Assembly: GCA_043746815.1 (NCBI GenBank)
Contig: JAYTQG010000050.1
Location: 1-11,791, forward strand
Direction of reading: 5' to 3'
Source: JAYTQG01 sp043746815
GTDB lineage: Bacteria > Actinomycetota > Thermoleophilia > Miltoncostaeales > Miltoncostaeaceae
Length of the DNA: 11,791 bases
Part shown: in pieces, positions 1 through 5,807 of the stretch
Numbering within the stretch: position 1 is the stretch's first letter
Layout: each line of letters starts with the position of its first letter
Made by a program: the position numbers and the translations under genes
The notes under the pieces: model-generated
Told to the model about the DNA's origin: nothing
Seen by the model: only the letters and a program-made list of their open reading frames with translations
The model's database searches: none

Positions 1-15
1 TCGCCGCTGCGGCGA
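1..15. terminator. GC-rich hairpin downstream of ndk, possible terminator
   Basis: The arms TCGCCGC (1-7) and GCGGCGA (9-15) are exact reverse complements. They would fold as a 6-bp stem with a 3-nt loop. The hairpin lies 22 nt beyond the ndk stop codon on the strand being transcribed. Any U-tract would fall outside the window, so terminator function cannot be judged and a chance GC-rich palindrome is possible. Confidence 0.25.
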
Positions 16-37
16 GCGCGACGCCAAAATCAGTCGA

Positions 38-457
38 TTAGGCGACGAACTCGCTCTCGGCGAAGTGAATTCCGAGCTCCCGGGCCGCTGACTCGACCCC
101 GTCGGAGCCGTGAATCACGTTCTGGCCCACCTCGAGCGCAAAGTCGCCTCGAATCGTTCCAGGAGCGGACTCTTTGGGGTTGGTCTTCCCCATCATGTCC
201 CGCAGCACCAGGATCGCGCCATCCCCGCGGATGCCCATCATCACAACCGGGCCGGAGGTGATGAAGTCGACCAGCTCGCCAAAGAAGGGACGCTCGCGAT
301 GCTCGCCGTAGTGCTCCTCGGCTGCGGCGCGGCTCATCACCGTCTTCTTCATTGCGACGATTTGAAAGCCCCGGCGCTCCACCCGCTGGAGGATTTCACC
401 GGTCAGCCCGCGGGCGACGCCATCGGGCTTGATCATGACAAAGCTGGTTTCGCTCAA
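38..457 (-). CDS. ndk: Nucleoside diphosphate kinase
   Basis: Transfers the gamma-phosphate from ATP to other (d)NDPs through a phosphohistidine intermediate, keeping nucleotide pools balanced in the cytosol. The 139-residue product has the usual length of bacterial Ndk. Visible family residues are the N-terminal FVMIKPDGV (Lys10), Tyr50, Arg86, Thr92, Arg103, and the active-site motif NVIHGSDGVESA with catalytic His116. The start is a TTG at 457-455, which puts the FVMIKPDGV strand at its normal place. The frame stays open further upstream, but that extension reads through the preceding gene and looks spurious. The TTG overlaps the TGA of the zinc-ribbon gene by 4 nt (TTGA), so translation is probably coupled. 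Its position at the end of the valS/folC cluster matches actinobacterial gene order. Confidence 0.97.
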   Translation of the reverse strand: MSETSFVMIKPDGVARGLTGEILQRVERRGFQIVAMKKTVMSRAAAEEHYGEHRERPFFGELVDFITSGPVVMMGIRGDGAILVLRDMMGKTNPKESAPGTIRGDFALEVGQNVIHGSDGVESAARELGIHFAESEFVA

Positions 458-915
458 CGATAGAAGTCCGTGTCGGGGTGGCCGGTGGCTGACGAGACGG
501 CCGGAGGGGCGGCGGTCTCGCAAAACGGGCAAATCTTCCAGCGCGGGTCAAGCGGCTTGCTGCACCGCACGCATGGGTCGCGCAGCTTACGCATGCATGC
601 CGGGCACGCCAAGTACTCGCGGTCGATTGGGAAGTCGCAGTCGGGGCAGTGCGCCCCATACGCCTTGCGCTCCAGCTCCTCCAAGCCGAGTTGACGCTCG
701 CGCGCGTCGGTCAGCAGGTCGGGGGGACGTACGACGAGATAGACAAGCGGTCCCAGGAAGGGAATGAGGACTGCCAGCGCCGTGAAGCCGTTGACCGCGC
801 CACCATTCGTGAGGCGCTGACGGGCATCCCGGTAGACCCAGAAGGCAAGCGCCAACCACATCACAACGAGGAAGATGACCCCGGCGACGGCGAAGAACGT
901 GAGTGACGGGACCAA
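454..915 (-). CDS. Membrane protein with double zinc ribbon
   Basis: A 153-residue protein of unknown role. Residues about 5-28 and 41-62 are two hydrophobic segments typical of membrane spans, joined by a short loop containing YRDARQRL. The C-terminal part carries two zinc-ribbon-like knuckle pairs: CPDC (90-93) with CPAC (104-107), and CVRC (115-118) with CPFC (129-132), so eight cysteines could bind two zinc ions. The start is TTG (915-913), supported by GAGGAG five bases upstream. It begins 48 nt after folC and its TGA overlaps the ndk TTG start. In Streptomyces-type clusters a small DUF4233 membrane protein occupies this slot, so this may be a positional replacement. It could be a scaffold or sensor; no enzyme motif is seen. 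The topology and cysteines are clear, the function is not. Confidence 0.85.
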   Translation of the reverse strand: MVPSLTFFAVAGVIFLVVMWLALAFWVYRDARQRLTNGGAVNGFTALAVLIPFLGPLVYLVVRPPDLLTDARERQLGLEELERKAYGAHCPDCDFPIDREYLACPACMRKLRDPCVRCSKPLDPRWKICPFCETAAPPAVSSATGHPDTDFYR

Positions 916-963
916 GCGTGCTCCTCATCCAGATGGTGGCGCCCCAGTGGCGGCCGACCGATG

Positions 964-2307
964 CTACCGAAGGTGGTTCGCCTTCCCGGCCAAAACCCCT
1001 CTGAGCGCGCCGATGAGGTAGAGCGATCCGCAGACGACGACAAGCCCGCGCGGGCCAGCGATGGCGCGCGCACGATCCAGCGCGTCGGCCGGGTCCGTCA
1101 CCTGGACTGCACCCATCCGGCCAGCAACTGCTGTCACGATCTGCTCGGTCTGGAGCGCCCGGAGGTGGCCCGACCGCGTGGCGACGACCGTGCCAACGGT
1201 ACCGGCAAGGGCACTGAGCATCGCCGACGCGTCCTTGTCGTCAAGGATTGACACCACTGCGACAATCCTGTCGCAGGGAACGCTCCCATCGCGCAGCGCA
1301 GCGGCCAGGACGGCAATTCCTGCCGGATTGTGGGCGCCGTCCACGAGCACATCCGGGTGGCCGGGAAAACGCTCCAGGCGGCCGGGAACCCGCTCCGCGC
1401 CGATCGCAGCTCGAAGCGGCTCACCATCGAGAGGGCGACCGAGAAGCCGCTCGGCCGCGGCCAGCGCGACGGCCAGATTGTCAGATTGAAAGGCGCCCTC
1501 CACGCCGAGGGTCAGACCGTCGTAGCGTCCACCCGGCGTCCGCACATCCAGTCCGTGCATGCCCTGGGTGATCTGAACCTCCCGGCCCACACGCCAGGCA
1601 CTCAGCTGGCGGGCTGCCATCTCATCGGACACTGCGACGGCGGCCGTGTCACTCAGGACACCGACGACCATGCGATCAAATCCATCGGGAGCCACAGCCA
1701 ACTTTTCGGCCGCGATCGCTCGTTCGGTGGTGCCCAAAATCTCCGTGTGTTCAAGGGAGATATTCGTCAGCGCCACGACGCGTCGAGCACTGAGCATCCC
1801 TCGCGGGCCGGAGACGACCGCATCCGAGAGGACGTTTGACGCGTCGAAACGGCCGCCAAGGCCAGCCTCCACGACCGCCGCATCGACCCCAGCGCTCGCG
1901 AATGCCACAAATCCGGCGGCCGTGATCACTTCGAACTGCGTCGCAGCGTCATCCGGTGCAAGGTTAAGGCGCTGAACCGCGGCGAGCGTTGTATCCACCG
2001 CGTCCGCAAACGACCCCTCGGTACTTGGCAACCCGCCAATGGCGATCCGCTCCGTCCAGTCGATCACGTGCGGTGACGTGTACGCACCGACCGCAAGTCC
2101 CTGGGATCTGAGGGCGCAAGCGGCGAACCGGGTGGTGGAGGTCTTCCCGTTCGTCCCGACCACATGAATCGTCGGCTGGGCGAGGTGCGGGTTTCCGAGC
2201 GCGCCCAGTAGACGAATCATTCTCGCGGTACCGAACCGCATTCCAAGGATTTGAAGCGCTTCAATCTGCGCGACCGCCCGAGCGTATCGCCCCGCGTCGT
2301 TGGTCAC
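964..2307 (-). CDS. folC: Folylpolyglutamate synthase / dihydrofolate synthase
   Basis: ATP-dependent ligase of the Mur ligase superfamily. It adds glutamate to dihydropteroate and/or extends the polyglutamate tail of folates, which retains them in the cytosol. The 447-residue product shows the P-loop VVGTNGKTSTT (about 49-59), TSPHVIDWTERI (77-88), VVEAGLGGRFDASNV (145-159), the NISLEHTEILG motif (182-192), the EKLAV lysine (202), VPGRLERF (307-314) and DGAHNPAG (323-330). The start chosen is GTG at 2307-2305, which overlaps the permease TGA by 4 nt (GTGA). A longer upstream frame exists but would run into the permease gene and add an atypical leader. About a dozen extra residues (VVSGPRGMLSARR, near 164-176) sit between the ASNVL strand and VVALTNIS. 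Whether it is mono- or bifunctional cannot be read from sequence alone. Confidence 0.95.
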   Translation of the reverse strand: MTNDAGRYARAVAQIEALQILGMRFGTARMIRLLGALGNPHLAQPTIHVVGTNGKTSTTRFAACALRSQGLAVGAYTSPHVIDWTERIAIGGLPSTEGSFADAVDTTLAAVQRLNLAPDDAATQFEVITAAGFVAFASAGVDAAVVEAGLGGRFDASNVLSDAVVSGPRGMLSARRVVALTNISLEHTEILGTTERAIAAEKLAVAPDGFDRMVVGVLSDTAAVAVSDEMAARQLSAWRVGREVQITQGMHGLDVRTPGGRYDGLTLGVEGAFQSDNLAVALAAAERLLGRPLDGEPLRAAIGAERVPGRLERFPGHPDVLVDGAHNPAGIAVLAAALRDGSVPCDRIVAVVSILDDKDASAMLSALAGTVGTVVATRSGHLRALQTEQIVTAVAGRMGAVQVTDPADALDRARAIAGPRGLVVVCGSLYLIGALRGVLAGKANHLR

Positions 2308-3089
2308 GTCCGCAGGCCTGTCCCCCGACCGACCAGCCAACCGGCCCATGCCACCAGCGCAACCGTGATCGCGAGCGTAACGCTCAGGCACAACCAGATT
2401 GAAATCTCAGCGGTGCCGAGCATTCCGTGGCGGGCAGCGGCCACCATGTAGAGAATCGGGTCCGCCCGCGTCAGTCCCCGCCAGGGTTCCGCCAAGAGCT
2501 TGATCGAGTAGAAGACGCCACCCAGAAACACCAACGGCTGAAGGACAAGGGCGCCGACGTAGCTCTGCTGATCCCAGGTCTTCGCAATGAGGCCAATCGC
2601 CACCCCCAAGGCACTGAACGCGATCGACGCGAGGAGGAAGACGACGATGGCCGAGATCGGATTTACCGCCGGGAGGTCGACGAGGAACAGCGATGCGATC
2701 AGCGTCAGGGCTCCAATCGCAAGGCCGCGCACGACTCCCCCCGCGAGGTAGGCCGCCAAGAGGTGGCGTGCTCGCATTGGTCCGCTGACGGGGTCGTCGA
2801 TGAAACCGTCAAAGCGGGCCTGGTACAGCGAAGAGGCCGTGTTCGAGTAGGCGGCGGTGCCGATCCCCATCAGGATGAGCCCCGGAACGATGAACGACTG
2901 ATATTCGATCCCGTCGATCTTCCGAATCCGTGTGCCAAGGGCGATACCGAAAATCGCGACGAACAGCACGGACGACACAACGTTCGGGGCGATTGTCTGG
3001 CTCCACAGGCGCAGGACTCGGGTCACTTCCCGCTGCGCAAGTGCAGCCGCGCCGCGCCACTGCGCGCGCTCCAAGGAGTCGGTACTCAT
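2304..3089 (-). CDS. ABC-2 type transporter permease
   Basis: Membrane subunit of an ABC exporter, 261 residues. Six hydrophobic segments are visible at about 34-52, 66-82, 112-137, 145-168, 177-196 and 232-254. The ABC-2 family signature region is recognisable near the fifth span: FLGGVFYSIKLLAEPW (188-203), followed by DPILYMVAAARHG (210-222). It resembles the YadH/NodJ class, which exports drugs, lipids or polysaccharides; the substrate cannot be inferred. The ATG start (3089-3087) overlaps the ATPase TGA in an ATGA junction, and its own TGA overlaps the folC GTG. ATPase and permease are therefore certainly a pair, and folC is translated from the same message. Confidence 0.93.
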   Translation of the reverse strand: MSTDSLERAQWRGAAALAQREVTRVLRLWSQTIAPNVVSSVLFVAIFGIALGTRIRKIDGIEYQSFIVPGLILMGIGTAAYSNTASSLYQARFDGFIDDPVSGPMRARHLLAAYLAGGVVRGLAIGALTLIASLFLVDLPAVNPISAIVVFLLASIAFSALGVAIGLIAKTWDQQSYVGALVLQPLVFLGGVFYSIKLLAEPWRGLTRADPILYMVAAARHGMLGTAEISIWLCLSVTLAITVALVAWAGWLVGRGTGLRT

Positions 3090-3844
3090 GCGCTCATGAC
3101 CGTCCGGTAGACATCCTCGAGGCGCTCGACAGCGTGTGCACTCCGCAGCGACGCCGGTGTTCCCTCCATCACGATCTGCCCCGCGCGAATGAACGCGATC
3201 TCATCGCAGAGGGCCTCTGCCTCCTCGATGTAGTGCGTTGTCAGCAGGATCGTGGTTCCTTGGGCGTGGAGTTTTTGGATGTAGACCCACAGCTCGTCAC
3301 GCAGCTCGACGTCCACGCCGGCGGTGGGCTCGTCCAGAATCACGAGCGCGGGCTCATGCACCAACGCGCGCGCAAGCATCAGCCGCCGCCGCATGCCGCC
3401 AGACAGCGTGCTCGGGAGGGACTTACCCTTCGATTCCAGGTCGAACACGTCCAGGAGTTCGTCAGCCCGCCGGGCGGCGTCCACGGTACGCATGCCGAAA
3501 TAGCGCCCATGCAGCGTGAGCACGTCGTGAACCTTCACGAAGCGGTCCAGGGCCACCTCCTGCGGGGCGTAACCGACGAGGCGCCGGGCCGCGGGGGCTT
3601 CGGCGCCGATCATGGAGTGCCCGAGCACCTCAAGAACGCCGCCGTCGGGGATCACCAGACCAACGATCGACCGAATCAGGGTGGTCTTCCCCGCCCCGTT
3701 CGGCCCCAGTAGGCCCACGAAGGCGCCACGAGGGATTTCCAGGTCGATTCCCTGGAGGGCGTCGACCTCGCCGCGGAAGGTCTTCCGGACGTCCCGGCAG
3801 CGAAGTGCGGGTACCGGGAGGTCAGTTGCTCGGGGAGTCGTCAC
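3086..3844 (-). CDS. ABC transporter ATP-binding protein (exporter type)
   Basis: Nucleotide-binding subunit, 252 residues, that powers the permease encoded immediately downstream. Visible motifs in order: Walker A GPNGAGKT (47-54), Q-loop Gln95 in GYAPQE, signature LSGGM (147-151), Walker B LVILDEPTAG (167-176) and the H-loop His204 in TTHYIEEAE. The sequence matches the CcmA/NodI/YadG-like subfamily that pairs with ABC-2 permeases. The start is taken as GTG (3844-3842); no clear ribosome binding site precedes it, and an inverted repeat lies just 16 nt upstream (3860-3890). It is the first gene of the tightly overlapping ATPase-permease-folC run, so the local promoter is expected between 3845 and 3906 or further upstream, though none is obvious. 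The transported substrate is unknown. Confidence 0.95.
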   Translation of the reverse strand: MTTPRATDLPVPALRCRDVRKTFRGEVDALQGIDLEIPRGAFVGLLGPNGAGKTTLIRSIVGLVIPDGGVLEVLGHSMIGAEAPAARRLVGYAPQEVALDRFVKVHDVLTLHGRYFGMRTVDAARRADELLDVFDLESKGKSLPSTLSGGMRRRLMLARALVHEPALVILDEPTAGVDVELRDELWVYIQKLHAQGTTILLTTHYIEEAEALCDEIAFIRAGQIVMEGTPASLRSAHAVERLEDVYRTVMSA

Positions 3845-3859
3845 GACGCCGAAGCGTAC

Positions 3860-3890
3860 GGGGTCAGGCCCCGAACAGGAACCTGACCCC
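3860..3890. repeat. GGGGTCAGG/CCTGACCCC inverted repeat (left boundary element)
   Basis: Perfect 9-bp arms, GGGGTCAGG (3860-3868) and CCTGACCCC (3882-3890), are separated by 13 nt. The spacer contains an alternative partner, CCCC at 3869-3872, so GGGGTCAGGCCCC is itself near-palindromic. The element sits in the 62-nt gap between the stop of the secreted protein gene and the start of the ABC ATPase. There is no U-rich run on either side, so it is not a textbook intrinsic terminator, although it may still stop or attenuate transcription. It shares its core with the element at 5722-5745. Confidence 0.8.
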
Positions 3891-3906
3891 TACTGGTTGC
3901 CGCGTA

Positions 3907-4632
3907 CTAGCCGACGACAGCCACAACTGCGGGCTTCGGCCGCGGGCAGGACCCCGTGACGCGAATCGTGACCCGCTTCTTGCCGTTCGGGAAGGTGGTC
4001 GTCGTCCGCGTGGTGACCGTCTGCCCACTACCTGGCATGCAGGCGTGGCGGAAGACACGCGTCGCCGTCGTGATCTTGGCCTTGACCTTCGGCGTACCGA
4101 CGGTGACGGGCACCGGTGCGGGCGTCACAACCGGAGCCGGGGAGGCAACGATGACGGCGGGCAGCGGGGCGACGACAGGAACCACAACCGGGGGTACGAC
4201 AACCGGGGGCACCACAACCGGGGGCACCACGACAGGGGGCACGACGACCGGGGGAACCGGTGCGCAGCCGCTGATTGCCACAGCAGCGGAGACCGTACCG
4301 GTGGTCTCGTCCGTTGCAATGAACGAGGCCGTCACCTTCGTGACCGACGCGAGCCCCATGATGCCGGGAGACGTGATCGTCGTTGGGACCGCCCCTGGAG
4401 CCGTGAACGTGCCGGTCGCAGTGACGGTGGTCGCGGCGCCGGATGCGTCGAGGCCCTCCAGCACGTACGTGGCCGTTTGGACCTCTGACGGGAAGAAGGC
4501 GGCCTGGACCTGCACGAAGACTTTGCCACTTCCGGGTGCGCAACTTGCCGTTACGGTCTCAAATTGGTGGGCGGAGGCGATTGCGGGAACGAGCATCCCG
4601 ACGGCCAGGGTTGCGATAAGCGAGCGTTGCAT
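3907..4632 (-). CDS. Secreted protein with PPVVV-repeat linker and two CxPGSG modules
   Basis: Not recognised as any named family. The 241-residue product starts with a Sec signal peptide (MQRSL, hydrophobic core, IASA, predicted cut after Ala21). A mature domain (22-123) begins with SCAPGSG at 30-36 and ends at Cys123. Five exact PPVVV units (127-151) and a further Pro/Val/Ala stretch to about 180 form a stiff linker. A short basic C-terminal module (182-241) contains ACMPGSG at 197-203 and Cys229. The two CxPGSG motifs are each followed by an FP pair, suggesting a diverged duplication, and four cysteines allow one disulfide per module. GGAGG upstream is 11 nt from the ATG used here. A TTG two codons earlier (4638) lies 5 nt from it and is an equally possible start. 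Probably cell-surface or extracellular; an adhesion or wall-associated role is only a guess. Confidence 0.75.
   Translation of the reverse strand: MQRSLIATLAVGMLVPAIASAHQFETVTASCAPGSGKVFVQVQAAFFPSEVQTATYVLEGLDASGAATTVTATGTFTAPGAVPTTITSPGIMGLASVTKVTASFIATDETTGTVSAAVAISGCAPVPPVVVPPVVVPPVVVPPVVVPPVVVPVVAPLPAVIVASPAPVVTPAPVPVTVGTPKVKAKITTATRVFRHACMPGSGQTVTTRTTTTFPNGKKRVTIRVTGSCPRPKPAVVAVVG
4180..4254 (-). repeat. 15-bp tandem repeat encoding PPVVV x5
   Basis: Five consecutive 15-bp units with few synonymous differences (on the plus strand of the type GGCACCACAACCGGG) encode residues 127-151 of the secreted protein. All differences are at third codon positions, so the amino acid repeat is kept while the DNA drifts. 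Such minisatellites can change copy number by slippage. Each unit is a multiple of three, so the frame would be preserved. Confidence 0.9.
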
Positions 4633-4638
4633 CTTCAA

Positions 4639-4879
4639 GGTGTCCTCCGTTGACGACAGATGGTGGCCACTCCGTTGGCAGCCATGTTGACCGGGTTCAG
4701 GTACGACGTACGGCGTATGCCGCGTGGTAGACGACAGGAGATCTGCTGCGTTTGTTTCAACCGCAGGTACGCACTTCGGCAGATAATTCCTCCGCAGGAG
4801 GTTCGGCGGGAACATCGCCTATCCGCGAGTGTATCCCCGGTTGCCCCGGATCCAGCCAGCACGATCGGATAGTTCTTAC
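4639..4879. other. Intergenic region upstream of the secreted protein gene
   Basis: About 240 bp without a convincing gene; together with the stem-loop at 4880-4916 it makes a 286-nt gap. It should hold the promoter and leader of the secreted protein gene, including the GGAGG ribosome binding site at 4648-4644. Short palindromes are present: CCTCC-GCA-GGAGG (4789-4801) and CTGCG/CGCAG arms (4746-4750 and 4762-4766). A minus-strand TTGAAA lies near 4760 but has no matching -10 box at 17 nt. No known riboswitch class was recognised. Small open frames here have no recognisable content. Confidence 0.5.
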
Positions 4880-4916
4880 CCCCTCGGTCGGTGGTCAAAC
4901 CTCACCAACCGAGGGG
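4880..4916. terminator. Stem-loop after the dioxygenase gene, likely terminator
   Basis: The arms CCCCTCGGTCGGTG (4880-4893) and CACCAACCGAGGGG (4903-4916) pair over 14 positions with one mismatch, around a 9-nt loop. The structure starts 8 nt beyond the dioxygenase stop codon, the classic place for a terminator. The sequence following the stem on the minus strand (GTAAGAACT) has no U-tract, so termination would be of the U-less type reported for high-GC actinobacteria, or the hairpin protects the 3' end. Confidence 0.65.
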
Positions 4917-4924
4917 AACGCTCC

Positions 4925-5653
4925 TTAGGAGGCCTTAACACCCAGCGTGATGGCACCGCTGTATCCGCGCGCTGTGGCGCGTTTGGCAAGTTTCAGCGTC
5001 GAGGCGGAGCCACCCTGCGAAAAGATCCCGTCACTGGCGTTTGTGCCCCCGCGCGACCCGCGGGCGGCATATGGAGCGGTTCGGTACACCGCGTCAGAGA
5101 CGCGGTCGGAGAAGAACAGCTGACCGGTGTGGACTTCGTTTCCGCCGACGCTCACCTTCAAGTGAATGTGCGGGGTGCGGCCCGGATACCAGCCGGGATA
5201 GATGGTGTCGAAGATGACAAGGCCAGCGGCGTTGGAGCGTTGATGACCGCGAAGAAAGCGTGTCGTGTCGGTCGGGCTCGCGGTGCCTCCGCCCCCACCA
5301 CCCGCCACGGCCGAGTAGACCCCACCCGCATCGGCGTGCCATATCTCCACGTCCGCGTTCGGGATCGCTTTGCAGCTGGTGGCGTTGACGACGGTAAGCC
5401 GAAGCGTCAGCGGCATCCCGGGCCGTCCCGCAACGACGTTGCGGCGGGTGAGGTGGTTTGCCACCCAGTAGGGGCCCTCCGTCAGCTCTGGCGAAAGGAC
5501 GCAAAGCGCGTTCTCGGTGGCGCCGAGGTCAGCGATGGCCGCCGATCCTTTCGACGCCAACCACCGGGCGCCCAGGCCGATCGCTCCCATCGCCACCAGC
5601 GCATCCCGACGACGCAAGAGCAGTGGGTTCACTTGTAGCTGTCGATCGTCCAT
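4925..5653 (-). CDS. Exported intradiol ring-cleavage dioxygenase
   Basis: A 242-residue member of the non-haem Fe(III) intradiol dioxygenase family, which cleaves catechol-type rings between the two hydroxyls (catechol or protocatechuate 3,4-dioxygenase fold). The ferric ligands can be placed: Tyr62 in LTEGPYW, Tyr156 in YPGWYPG, and His162 and His164 in TPHIHLKV, with Arg159 beside them. ADVEIWHADAGGVYS (100-114) and RFLRGHQ (132-138) are further family motifs. The N-terminus has LLRRRDALVAMGAIG (12-26), a twin-arginine signal, so the enzyme is probably exported folded with its iron. A six-glycine run (118-123) replaces a loop. The start is ATG at 5653, 4 nt from GGGAGG; an adjacent GTG (5656) is too close to that site. 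A stand-alone secreted enzyme: no partner subunit and no muconate pathway gene is nearby. The true substrate is unknown. Confidence 0.9.
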   Translation of the reverse strand: MDDRQLQVNPLLLRRRDALVAMGAIGLGARWLASKGSAAIADLGATENALCVLSPELTEGPYWVANHLTRRNVVAGRPGMPLTLRLTVVNATSCKAIPNADVEIWHADAGGVYSAVAGGGGGGTASPTDTTRFLRGHQRSNAAGLVIFDTIYPGWYPGRTPHIHLKVSVGGNEVHTGQLFFSDRVSDAVYRTAPYAARGSRGGTNASDGIFSQGGSASTLKLAKRATARGYSGAITLGVKAS

Positions 5654-5668
5654 CACGCCTCCCTTGGG

Positions 5669-5703
5669 TTCGGTCTCGCGCCCAGACTAGGGCGACGACC
5701 GAA
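5669..5703. promoter_or_regulatory. Leader hairpin / inverted repeat upstream of the dioxygenase
   Basis: The outer arms TTCGGTC (5669-5675) and GACCGAA (5697-5703) are perfect 7-bp complements. Inside them CGCCC (5679-5683) pairs with GGGCG (5690-5694) around a 6-nt loop, leaving a small internal loop. The structure ends 15 nt before the dioxygenase ATG and 5 nt from its ribosome binding site. It could be an operator for a regulator or a translational control hairpin; which one is undetermined. Confidence 0.4.
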
Positions 5704-5721
5704 GAGGAGGCGAAGAATTTT

Positions 5722-5745
5722 GGGGTCAGACCCGGGTCAGACCCC
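5722..5745. repeat. Double GGGTCAGACCC palindrome (right boundary element)
   Basis: Two copies of the 11-bp palindrome GGGTCAGACCC abut exactly (5723-5733 and 5734-5744), with an extra G before and C after, so the whole also has GGGGTC/GACCCC ends. It lies in the 154-nt gap between the valS stop and the dioxygenase start. No U-tract follows in the direction of valS transcription (AAAATTCTT). The core GGGGTCAG recurs in the element at 3860-3890. It could be a REP-like repeat, a transcription stop or a protein-binding site. Confidence 0.8.
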
Positions 5746-5807
5746 ATTAACGTGAACTCAACATTCGGCTTCGTCCCGAGAACATCGCTCCGAGTCGGAT
5801 CGCCGTG

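Noticed and set aside
458..532. 25-residue N-terminal extension of ndk
   Set aside because: It lies entirely inside the zinc-ribbon gene in another frame and is arginine/proline rich. The TTG at 457 puts the FVMIKPDGV strand at the usual place.
3956..4690. 244-codon plus-strand frame with TTGG repeats
   Set aside because: It is the mirror of the PPVVV repeat gene. The minus-strand frame has a signal peptide and ribosome binding site, and fits the direction of all neighbours.
4633..4815. N-terminal extension of the secreted protein up to 4815
   Set aside because: It would bury the signal peptide about 60 residues inside the protein and ignores the GGAGG site just upstream of 4632/4638.
4639..4879. 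Possible riboswitch (c-di-AMP or c-di-GMP type) upstream of the secreted protein gene
   Set aside because: Fragments such as GAACCCGGTCA resemble pieces of known RNA motifs, but the conserved cores could not be lined up, so no call is made without a covariance model search.
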